A stretch of 5,030 bases of DNA from CAZXBB01 sp964638815 (GTDB lineage: Bacteria; Planctomycetota; Phycisphaerae; Phycisphaerales; SM1A02), in NCBI GenBank assembly GCA_964638815.1, contig CAZXBB010000410.1, positions 1-5,030 on the forward strand. The letters are read 5' to 3'. Both the position numbers and the translations under genes were made by a program. Numbering within the stretch: position 1 is the stretch's first letter; the number at the start of each line of letters is the position of its first letter. Of this stretch, positions 1 through 5,030 are shown piece by piece. The notes below the pieces were generated by a model. The model had not been told where the DNA came from. It worked only from the letters and a program-made list of their open reading frames with translations, and did not search any database.

Positions 1-1150
1 TGCAGTCGTCGTTGAAGCCGAGGTCGTCGGTGCAGGTCGCCGTGCCGGCATAGAGCTGCGTGTCGAAGTCCGCCGCGCCGCACGTGCTGAACGTCCAGGT
101 GGCCTCCCACGGGATCTGGAACGTCCACGCCTGGTCCTGCGCATCCGAGAGGTCGCACTCCGAGCAGTCCGAGGGGAAGAACTCGCAGTCCGGGTTGAAC
201 GGCACGCCGGGGAAGTCGTTGCACGTATCGCCGTCCCACGTGAACGGCGGAGCGATCGTCAGGAGATCGTCGATCTCCCAGCCGTTGTCGCCGTAGAACG
301 TGCACAGATCGCCGGAGCACGCCGACCCGATGCCCTGGAAGAGCGCGTCGCCCGAGAGGCCTTCGCAATCGGCTCGAATGAGGCCGTCCATACAGGGGTC
401 GCTGCGGAAGCAGCAGGCGCCCTCCGGCGGAATCGAGCAGATGCTCATGTCGTCGTAGTAAGTCGCGAACGCGCCGTCGGCTCCGTAGGGGTCGATCGCG
501 CCGATCGACGTCGCACCACCGCCGCCGACGCCGGATGACCATCCCTTCGTGACGAGCACCTCACCGTTGTAGGAGATCGTCTGCAGGTCGTCATCGAGGC
601 TGATCACGTACTTGAGCTCCGCCCAGTCACCCTTGATCATCTTGAGCTCGTTCGTCATGAACCAGTCCTGGACCGTTCCCGCCGACGCGTCGAAGATCAC
701 CGACGACGACCAGCTCGAGTTCTCGCCCCCGGTCGGGTACGTGTTCAGGAAGTTGAACGACGTGCCGCCCTCGGCGTCGGCCGGGATGAACATGTGCGTG
801 ATGAACTTCCAGGTGCCCGTGTTCAATGCGAGATCGGTGTAGGTATGGACGAGGTCGTCGGCGCCGACCCCGCCGGTGCCGTCACCTCCCACGACCGCGA
901 CGGAATTCGGCATGTCGAACGCCTGCTCGTCGCTCACCTCCGAGAAGCCCGCGTTGGGGTCGTTGTCCCACGGCTGCCACGACAGGCCGGGCGGGCAGAT
1001 CGGGAAGCACGCCTGCTGCGGAACGAGCGCCTTGCCGGCGACGTAGGTGTCGAAGTCCTCTGTCCAGACGGTCTCGATGCAGTCCTGCGCGAGCGCCGTC
1101 GGCGCCAGGGCCAGCGCGGCCGCGCCGAGGACGATTGCTGCTGATCTCAT
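1..1150 (-). CDS. Secreted modular protein, LamG-like domain plus Cys-rich module (3' end missing)
   Basis: The first 383 codons are present and the frame is open to the window edge, so the C-terminus is missing. Residues 1-21 form a Sec signal peptide (MRSA, then a Leu/Ala core) with likely cleavage after ALA, before QDC. Residues about 25-238 have the alternating aromatic and polar pattern of a secreted jelly-roll (LamG/concanavalin-like) domain, including EDFDTY near the start and YYDDMSIC at the end. Residues about 243-283 form a cysteine module starting EGACC, with cysteines at 246, 247, 253, 262, 278 and 283; similar GACC modules recur in planctomycetal secreted proteins. From about 285, WTFQIPWEATWTFSTCG and FDTQLYAGTATC resemble a PPC-like beta-sandwich, cut off at FNDDC. 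No catalytic motif is visible, so an adhesive or carbohydrate-binding role is only inferred. The ATG at 1150 is chosen because AAAGGAG lies 8 nt upstream. An in-frame ATG at 1180 would add ten residues but lacks a good ribosome site. Confidence 0.85.
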   Translation of the reverse strand, partial: MRSAAIVLGAAALALAPTALAQDCIETVWTEDFDTYVAGKALVPQQACFPICPPGLSWQPWDNDPNAGFSEVSDEQAFDMPNSVAVVGGDGTGGVGADDLVHTYTDLALNTGTWKFITHMFIPADAEGGTSFNFLNTYPTGGENSSWSSSVIFDASAGTVQDWFMTNELKMIKGDWAELKYVISLDDDLQTISYNGEVLVTKGWSSGVGGGGATSIGAIDPYGADGAFATYYDDMSICSIPPEGACCFRSDPCMDGLIRADCEGLSGDALFQGIGSACSGDLCTFYGDNGWEIDDLLTIAPPFTWDGDTCNDFPGVPFNPDCEFFPSDCSECDLSDAQDQAWTFQIPWEATWTFSTCGAADFDTQLYAGTATCTDDLGFNDDC

Positions 1151-1158
1151 GCCTAGTG

Positions 1159-1165
1159 CTCCTTT
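1159..1165 (-). promoter_or_regulatory. Shine-Dalgarno sequence AAAGGAG
   Basis: On the minus strand AAAGGAG stands 8 nt before the ATG at 1150. It is the strongest ribosome binding site in the window and decides between that ATG and the in-frame ATG at 1180. Its first two bases are shared with the TAA stop of a ten-codon upstream reading frame. Confidence 0.8.
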
Positions 1166-1196
1166 ACTCGACCGGCTCATTTCTCGACCCGCTCAT
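1164..1196 (-). other. Possible ten-codon upstream ORF in the leader
   Basis: An ATG at 1196, inside the leader repeats, opens a frame reading MSGSRNEPVE and stops at TAA (1164-1166). The stop overlaps the Shine-Dalgarno sequence of the secreted-protein gene, so ribosomes finishing here would sit on that site. It has only a weak purine-rich stretch upstream (ATCGAGA). A ten-codon frame can easily arise by chance, so translation is unproven. Confidence 0.2.
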
Positions 1197-1220
1197 TTCT
1201 CGATCCGCTCTCGACCCGCT
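1167..1220 (-). repeat. Imperfect tandem repeats in the 5' leader, units 16+16+11+11 bp
   Basis: On the plus strand, CTCGACCSGCTCATTT occurs twice in direct tandem (1167-1182 and 1183-1198, one mismatch). It is followed by two copies of the shortened unit CTCGAYCCGCT (1199-1209 and 1210-1220, one mismatch). The array lies in the presumed transcribed leader of the secreted-protein gene, immediately upstream of its Shine-Dalgarno sequence. Each 16-bp unit places an ATG on the minus strand, at 1196 and 1180. The role is unknown; an operator, an RNA structure or a slippage product are all possible. Confidence 0.75.
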
Positions 1221-1289
1221 CCCACGAAGCTCCCGCCCGAGGCGCCGTACGTCCGGTAAGCGGAATCCGCCGCCGTCGAATGAGCCCTG

Positions 1290-1317
1290 ATTAGACCAGA
1301 CCATCGTCACGCGTCAA
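1290..1317 (-). promoter_or_regulatory. Sigma70-like promoter for the secreted-protein gene
   Basis: On the minus strand TTGACG (1312-1317) and TCTAAT (1290-1295) are separated by 16 nt. Each hexamer matches the housekeeping consensus at five of six positions. Transcription would start near 1281-1284 and give a leader of about 130 nt containing the repeat array. The promoter lies in the 197-bp gap after the TPR gene, about 30 bp past its stop. The rest of this gap shows no clear gene; only a weak 4-5 bp stem followed by TTTT near 1321-1336 could serve as a terminator for the TPR gene. Confidence 0.6.
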
Positions 1318-1347
1318 CGGAAAACGCGGCAGGCGTCGGGGCGCGGA

Positions 1348-3072
1348 TCACCCACCCGCCCGATACGGGCGTCCGGACGCGTAGAGCCCGAGGCGGGCCT
1401 GCATGGGGCCGACCCCGCCGATGTCGGAGGTCGGCGTCTCCCGCCCGTCGAGGCGATCGAGCGCCTCGGCGACGACTCGCCCGGCCGAGGCGAAATCGCC
1501 GATCTCCGCGTACGCCGCCGCGAGCACGTCCAGCAACGCGGGATCGCGCTGCCCGGTCGCCCCGATGACGGACTCCATGAGGTCCACTGCCTCGGCCCCG
1601 TTCCGCACGCTCGCGTCCGGGCTGGTGGCCAGCCGCCAGGCGAGGTCGCGGACGATCGACGCGTCGTTCGGCATCGCCGCCCGCGCTTCCCGCAGCACGG
1701 CGACGGTCTCCGCCGCGCGCCCGAGCTTCTCGAGCGCGAACGCGAGGTTGGCGTACGCCGCCCGCGGCGCGCCGCCCGCCGCAACCACGCGCCGGAACGC
1801 CGCGACTGCGTCCTCCAGACGTCCGGCCCGGGCGAGCGTGACACCGTACTCGAAGCGGGCCCGCACGTGCTCCGGATCGATCGCAAGCGTGCGCTCGAGC
1901 GCCGCGTGCGTCTCGCCTGGACGCCCCGCGGTGCGCCAGCCCATGGCGAGGTTGAAGTGCGCATCGGCGTTGTCCGGCATCGCCTCCGATGAGCGACGAA
2001 GCTCGTCGAGACCCGCCTCGAGACGCCCTCGCTGCACGAGCATCACGCCGAGGTTGTTGCGGGCGGGGTGCCGTTCGGGGTCGAGCGCCAGCCCGCGGGT
2101 GAGCGAGTCGATCGCTCCGTCGACGTCGCCGAGCTGCGCCTTCAGCCGGCCGGCTTCGATGTGAGCCTCGACCGAATCCGGATCGTCGCGGACTGCCTGC
2201 TCCCACTCGGCGAGCGCGAGGTCGGGTCGCCCGCTCCGGCTGTACCGTTCGGCGCGCGTGCGGCGCCACGTGGTCGTCACGCCGTATTGATCGGTCTGCT
2301 CGTTGCGTATCGGATCCGGCATCGGCTCGAGGTAGACCTCCTGCTCGCGCGCCAGCGCCACGTACCGGTCGGCGGTCACGGCGTCGCCGAGCCGCCGGTG
2401 CGCCTGCGCGAGCTGCCAGTAGGTCTCCTCCGCCTTCGGCCCGAGCGCGAGGGCGCGCTCGAGGTGACCAAGCGCCTCGCGCGGCTCGTCGCGCTCGAGC
2501 GCGACACCGGCGAGACCGATGTGCGCACGGATGTTCTCCCGATCGATCCCGACGGCGCGCGCAAACGCCGCCGCTGCTTCGTCCGGGCGCTCCTGGAGGA
2601 TCAGACTCCGCCCGAGGTGCACGTGCAGCGGCGCGTAGTCGTCGCGAATCGCCGCCGCGCGTCGGAGGTTGACGATCGCGGCGTCCTGGTCGGTCATCAC
2701 GAGCGCGCGGCCCAGGAAGTACGGCCAACGGAACTCGTCGGGGTCGAGACGCTGCGCGCGCCGGTAGCACGCCGCGGCCTCCGCGGGGTAGTCGTGCACG
2801 TCGAACGTGCACGCGAGCGCGCCCCACGCGTCCGCGTCGTAGGGCGCCGCGAGCACCTCCGCCCGGAGCCGCCGCAGCCGCGAGGCGAGCGCGGGTTCGA
2901 CGTGGTCGAGCACGATCTCGGGGGGCTGCACGCGCCCGTAGCGCAGCGGCCGGTGGAACACGAAGATCGCGGCGGCGATCGCGACGAGCACGAGCACGAT
3001 CACGACGACGATCACGACGACGGACGCGCGTCCCCGCGTCCGGGCCGGCGGGCTGGAGCCGCGTCCCGTCAC
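1348..3072 (-). CDS. Membrane-anchored TPR-repeat protein (574 aa)
   Basis: A tetratricopeptide protein, probably a protein-binding scaffold on the outer face of the cytoplasmic membrane. Residues 1-15 are basic (RTRGR) and residues 16-39 form one Val/Ile-rich transmembrane helix, which predicts N-in/C-out topology. About 13 TPRs of roughly 34 residues follow from about residue 78 to 543, for example PDEAAAAFARAVGID and GDVDGAIDSLTRGLALDP. A non-TPR linker at about 244-268 (YLEPMPDPIRNEQ) splits the array into two blocks. The DLAWRLATSPDASVRNGAEA stretch (476-495) and the final LGLYASGRPYR resemble TPR proteins of Planctomycetota and relatives. The GTG at 3072 is preferred because it overlaps the upstream stop as GTGA and puts the helix near the N-terminus; an ATG at 3159 lies 90 bp inside the upstream gene and would put 44 residues before the helix. 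G-rich stretches upstream may serve as a weak ribosome site. No enzymatic motif is seen; the partner is probably the FG-GAP protein encoded just upstream. Confidence 0.88.
   Translation of the reverse strand: MTGRGSSPPARTRGRASVVVIVVVIVLVLVAIAAAIFVFHRPLRYGRVQPPEIVLDHVEPALASRLRRLRAEVLAAPYDADAWGALACTFDVHDYPAEAAACYRRAQRLDPDEFRWPYFLGRALVMTDQDAAIVNLRRAAAIRDDYAPLHVHLGRSLILQERPDEAAAAFARAVGIDRENIRAHIGLAGVALERDEPREALGHLERALALGPKAEETYWQLAQAHRRLGDAVTADRYVALAREQEVYLEPMPDPIRNEQTDQYGVTTTWRRTRAERYSRSGRPDLALAEWEQAVRDDPDSVEAHIEAGRLKAQLGDVDGAIDSLTRGLALDPERHPARNNLGVMLVQRGRLEAGLDELRRSSEAMPDNADAHFNLAMGWRTAGRPGETHAALERTLAIDPEHVRARFEYGVTLARAGRLEDAVAAFRRVVAAGGAPRAAYANLAFALEKLGRAAETVAVLREARAAMPNDASIVRDLAWRLATSPDASVRNGAEAVDLMESVIGATGQRDPALLDVLAAAYAEIGDFASAGRVVAEALDRLDGRETPTSDIGGVGPMQARLGLYASGRPYRAGG
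2986..3021 (-). repeat. In-frame tandem DNA repeats encoding half of the TM helix
   Basis: On the minus strand GTCGTCGTGATC occurs twice without mismatch (2998-3021), followed by GTGCTC twice (2986-2997). These 36 bp encode residues 18-29 of the TPR protein, VVVIVVVIVLVL, the first half of its only membrane helix. Unit lengths of 12 and 6 bp keep the frame, so gain or loss of units would change helix length by four or two residues. Confidence 0.85.
3069..3072 (-). promoter_or_regulatory. GTGA stop/start overlap (translational coupling)
   Basis: The TGA that ends the FG-GAP gene shares bases with the GTG that starts the TPR gene. A 4-bp overlap of this kind usually means the downstream gene is translated by ribosomes terminating on the upstream one, so the two proteins are probably made together. 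Confidence 0.75.
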
Positions 3073-4781
3073 CGGGCCGCCCCCGTCTCCCCCCGCCGCA
3101 CCACGACGAGCCGGTTGGCGGGCCCGCCCGGGAACGTCTCCCGCGTGCCGTCGGGCCACGTCACCGCCATCTCGTCGTAGCGCGTGACCGCGCCGAGCCC
3201 GAAATGCACCCGGGGATCGCTCGCCGCAAGGTAGCTGCCGGCGGCCCGCACGTCGCGCCGGAACACGCCCCGGCCCGCGGTCACCTCGACGGTCGCGCCG
3301 ATCGCGTCGCGGCGGAGCGACGGATCGATCGCACGCACGACGAGCCAGGCCCCGGCGCGACGTGCGTCGTTCCGGTAGACGCGGAGCGTGCCGCTGCCGT
3401 TGGCCACGACGACGTCGAGATCGCCGTCGTCATCGAGATCGCCGACGGCGAGCCCGCGCCCCACCTCGACGTTCGCGGTCAGCGCACCGGCGAGCGCGGG
3501 CGCCGGCGAGAACCTGCCGGTGCCGTCGTTGAGCAGCAGCCGGTCGGGCTCGGCGTAGGGGCGCCAATGGGCGCTCAGCGCGGGGTGGGCGTTCGGGTGC
3601 GGGCTCGCGCGGAGCACGCGCCCGTTGGCCACCACGATGTCGAGGTCCCCGTCGAGCTCGATGTCGAGGAACGCCGTGCCGAACCCGGTGTCGTTCGTGC
3701 TCGCCGCGCCGAGCCCGCTCGCCAGCGTGGCGTCGTCGTACCGTCCGGAGGCGGTCGCACGGTAAAGCGTGTTCGTCTCGAGCACGAGGTGCGAGAGATA
3801 GAGATCGGTGAGCCCATCGCCGTCGCCGTCCCCGCAGGCGATGCCCATGCTCGCCTCCGGCCGCCCGTAGCCGCTCACCGCGAGCCCCAACGCGTGGGCC
3901 TGGTCCTCGTACGTGCCGTCTCCGCCGGCGATCCACGCGGCGTTCGGCTCGCCGTCGTTCGCGACGTAGATGTCCACGCGCCCGTCCCGATCGAGGTCGA
4001 CGAAGACGACGCCGAGCCCCTTGCCGGCGCTGCCGGCGATGCCCGCCGCGGCCGTCGCGTCAAAGAAGCTGCCGTCGCCGCGGTTGCGGTAGAGGACGTC
4101 GGGCACGCCATCGAAAGGGGCGGGGCCGGCGTACTCGGGGCGGCCCGACGCGTCGGTGCTGGTGACGGCCGGGTCGTGCGCGAGGTAGCTCGTGACGAAG
4201 AGATCGAGGAAGCCGTCGCCGTCGAGATCATGGAAGCCGGCCGAGGCGGACCACGTGTCGGTGTCGAGGATGCCCGCGGCGTCGGTGACGTCGGTGAACG
4301 TCCCGTCGCCGTCGTTGCGATAGAGGCGGTCGCGGCCGTAGTTCGCGACGAAGAGGTCCACGTCGCCGTCGTTATCGATGTCGCCCGTCGCGACGCCCAT
4401 GCCGAAGCCGCGGTCACCCACGCCGGCCTCGACGGTCACGTCCACGAACCGGCCGTCGCCCTCCTGCCGCCAGAGGCGGTTCGCGCCCGCCGGGCTCTCG
4501 AGCGCCCCGTCGGGGGCCCGTACGCCGTGGACGAGGTAGAGGTCGAGGTCGCCGTCGCCATCGCAATCGAAGAGCGCGCAGCCGCCGGTCATGCTGTCGG
4601 GCATGAAGTAGTCGCCGGGCGCGGGTGGACGCTCGACGTCCACTTCGATGCCGAGGTCGGCGGAGACGTCGGCGAACCACGGAGGGCCGGCGGGCGACGC
4701 CGCGGCTCCGGGCGCGGGCGCGTCGTCGCAGCCGGCGCAGAGGAGGGCGATGCAGGATGTCGCGGCGAGCGAACGGCGCAC
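3069..4781 (-). CDS. CRTAC1-type FG-GAP/ASPIC-UnbV probable lipoprotein (570 aa)
   Basis: An extracytoplasmic beta-propeller protein of the FG-GAP/VCBS family with a C-terminal ASPIC/UnbV domain, the architecture usually named CRTAC1 family. The N-terminus VRRSLAATSCIALLCAGC is a short lipoprotein-type signal with Cys18 as the likely lipidated residue; the box CAGC has Cys instead of the usual Leu at -3. Seven Asp-rich Ca-binding loops lie at about 71-81, 133-143, 184-194, 261-271, 316-327, 372-382 and 447-457 (for example DIDNDGDVDLFVAN and DLDDDGDLDVVVAN), consistent with a seven-bladed propeller. The ASPIC/UnbV domain spans about 476-562, with DAIGATVEV, HFGLG and VTWPDGT conserved. The GTG at 4781 is chosen because it yields the signal peptide and lies after the upstream terminator; the ATG at 4904 lies before that terminator and inside the neighbouring gene. 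No Shine-Dalgarno sequence precedes the GTG. Ligand and precise function are unknown. Confidence 0.9.
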   Translation of the reverse strand: MRRSLAATSCIALLCAGCDDAPAPGAAASPAGPPWFADVSADLGIEVDVERPPAPGDYFMPDSMTGGCALFDCDGDGDLDLYLVHGVRAPDGALESPAGANRLWRQEGDGRFVDVTVEAGVGDRGFGMGVATGDIDNDGDVDLFVANYGRDRLYRNDGDGTFTDVTDAAGILDTDTWSASAGFHDLDGDGFLDLFVTSYLAHDPAVTSTDASGRPEYAGPAPFDGVPDVLYRNRGDGSFFDATAAAGIAGSAGKGLGVVFVDLDRDGRVDIYVANDGEPNAAWIAGGDGTYEDQAHALGLAVSGYGRPEASMGIACGDGDGDGLTDLYLSHLVLETNTLYRATASGRYDDATLASGLGAASTNDTGFGTAFLDIELDGDLDIVVANGRVLRASPHPNAHPALSAHWRPYAEPDRLLLNDGTGRFSPAPALAGALTANVEVGRGLAVGDLDDDGDLDVVVANGSGTLRVYRNDARRAGAWLVVRAIDPSLRRDAIGATVEVTAGRGVFRRDVRAAGSYLAASDPRVHFGLGAVTRYDEMAVTWPDGTRETFPGGPANRLVVVRRGETGAAR

Positions 4782-4789
4782 GGTGAGCG

Positions 4790-4795
4790 ATTGTA
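4790..4795 (-). promoter_or_regulatory. TACAAT -10-like box, possible leaderless start
   Basis: On the minus strand TACAAT matches the -10 consensus at five of six positions and ends 8 nt before the GTG of the FG-GAP gene. Transcription would then begin at or next to the start codon. No -35 match is present at 16-18 nt spacing, because that position lies in the terminator stem. The TANNNT spacing resembles leaderless promoters known from other bacteria. Confidence 0.45.
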
Positions 4796-4801
4796 CGCGG
4801 G

Positions 4802-4837
4802 AACAGAAAAGCCCCCGGCCGCAAGCGACCGGGGGCT
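4802..4837 (-). terminator. Rho-independent terminator of the dockerin-type gene
   Basis: On the minus strand AGCCCCCGG (4829-4837) pairs with CCGGGGGCT (4810-4818) in a 9-bp GC-rich stem. The 10-nt loop between them can partly pair further. The stem runs straight into TTTTCTGTT. The T-rich side is downstream only on the minus strand, so it terminates transcripts from the gene ending at 4888 and insulates the FG-GAP gene. Confidence 0.85.
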
Positions 4838-4852
4838 CTGGAATCATCGTTC

Positions 4853-4872
4853 GGATCACGCGAGCGTGATCC
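4853..4872 (-). other. Perfect 8-bp hairpin in the 3' UTR
   Basis: GGATCACG and CGTGATCC flank a 4-nt loop (CTCG on the minus strand). The hairpin begins 15 nt after the TGA of the dockerin-type gene and 15 nt before the terminator stem. It has no T-tract of its own, so it is not a terminator by itself. It may stabilise the 3' end of the mRNA or be a protein-binding palindrome. Confidence 0.6.
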
Positions 4873-4887
4873 TCCGGGAGCGAAGGC

Positions 4888-5030
4888 TCACTTGCAGCCG
4901 TCACCCCACGTGCCGAGGATGAGCAGGATGTCCGCGAAGCTGACGTTGCCGTCGCAGTTCGCGTCGCCCGGGATGCCCGGGTCGCCCATCGTGCCCCAGT
5001 TGCCGCCGATGACCTCGAGGATGTCGGCGA
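4888..5030 (-). CDS. C-terminal dockerin-like domain of a secreted protein (5' end missing)
   Basis: Only the last 46 residues and the TGA are in the window. They contain the end of one repeat (ADILEVIGGNWG) and a complete second one, GDANCDGNVSFADILLIL followed by GTWGDGC. In the second repeat Asp22, Asn24, Asp26, Asn28, Ser30 and Asp33 occupy the positions of an EF-hand-like Ca-binding loop, and the following FADILLIL is the expected helix. Such two-repeat dockerin-like tails end many exported planctomycetal proteins, where they probably act as cell-surface or assembly modules; a true cellulosomal role is not implied. The rest of the protein and its function are unknown. Two hairpins, the second a terminator, follow the stop. 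Confidence 0.85.
   Translation of the reverse strand, partial: ADILEVIGGNWGTMGDPGIPGDANCDGNVSFADILLILGTWGDGCK

Noticed and set aside
60..296. 78-codon plus-strand open frame near the left edge
   Set aside because: It is antisense to the secreted-protein gene and has no ribosome site or recognisable sequence.
1321..1336. Possible terminator for the TPR gene
   Set aside because: On the minus strand only GACGC/GCGTT pairs around a 5-nt loop before TTTT. The 4-5 bp stem, one pair a wobble, is too weak to call a terminator.
1307..2827. 506-codon minus-strand frame overlapping the TPR gene
   Set aside because: It is an out-of-frame reading of the TPR gene, very rich in Arg/Ala, running past the TPR stop into the promoter region. 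The TPR frame is supported by repeats and a membrane helix.
3073..3159. Extension of the TPR protein to an ATG at 3159 (603 aa)
   Set aside because: It would overlap the FG-GAP gene by 91 bp and add 29 residues rich in Arg/Gly/Ala before the membrane helix. The GTGA overlap start is more typical.
2068..3180. 370-codon open frame on the plus strand, antisense to the TPR gene
   Set aside because: It is Arg/Val/His-rich with no recognisable fold, and its His/Asp run is the complement of the repeat-coded membrane helix. It is a GC-driven shadow.
3400..4600. Repeated GTCGCCGTCG-like words suggesting a DNA repeat array
   Set aside because: They are the complement of codons for the DGDGD Ca-binding loops, spaced by protein blade length with diverged sequence between. 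This is protein-level repetition, not a CRISPR or DNA repeat array.
4782..4904. Extension of the FG-GAP protein to an ATG at 4904 (611 aa)
   Set aside because: That start lies inside the coding end of the dockerin-type gene and upstream of the intrinsic terminator. The added residues would precede and spoil the lipoprotein signal.
3204..4922. 572-codon open frame on the plus strand, antisense to the FG-GAP gene
   Set aside because: The translation is low-complexity Val/Ala/Glu/Arg/His sequence without domains. It mirrors the Asp/Gly-rich FG-GAP codons of the minus strand, where stops are rare at this GC content. The minus-strand frame has clear domains.

Overview
The window looks like a chromosomal stretch from a high-GC bacterium of the Planctomycetota, most likely a Phycisphaerae-like lineage. 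The assignment rests on gene content. There is a secreted protein ending in a dockerin-like repeat (GDANCDGNVSFADILLIL), a secreted modular protein with a GACC-type cysteine module, and a CRTAC1-type FG-GAP/ASPIC-UnbV protein next to a large TPR protein that ends in LGLYASGRPYR. No rRNA or universal marker gene is present, so the taxon is an inference.

All four supported genes read on the minus strand, so the order of transcription runs from high to low coordinates. (1) 5030-4888 is the 3' end of a gene whose last 46 residues form a dockerin-like domain. It is followed by two hairpins, the second a clear intrinsic terminator. (2) 4781-3069 encodes a probable lipoprotein with seven Ca-binding FG-GAP blades and a C-terminal ASPIC/UnbV domain. 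Its GTG start lies 8 nt after a TACAAT box with no Shine-Dalgarno sequence, which suggests a leaderless mRNA. (3) 3072-1348 encodes a membrane-anchored protein with about 13 TPRs. Its GTG start overlaps the previous stop as GTGA, so genes 2 and 3 form a translationally coupled pair. (4) 1150-1 is the 5' part of a secreted modular protein, running off the window edge. It has its own sigma70-like promoter, a leader of about 130 nt with short tandem repeats, and a strong Shine-Dalgarno sequence.

Functionally, everything here appears to act outside the cytoplasm. Genes 2 and 3 look like a small envelope module: a lipid-anchored beta-propeller made together with an N-terminally anchored TPR superhelix facing the periplasm. 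The two flanking genes encode modular secreted proteins of the kind common in this phylum. No mobile element, CRISPR array, RNA gene or defence system is visible. The long open frames on the plus strand, including one of 572 codons, are antisense shadows produced by high GC. The gaps between genes are 106 bp (4782-4887) and 197 bp (1151-1347); both are described below.
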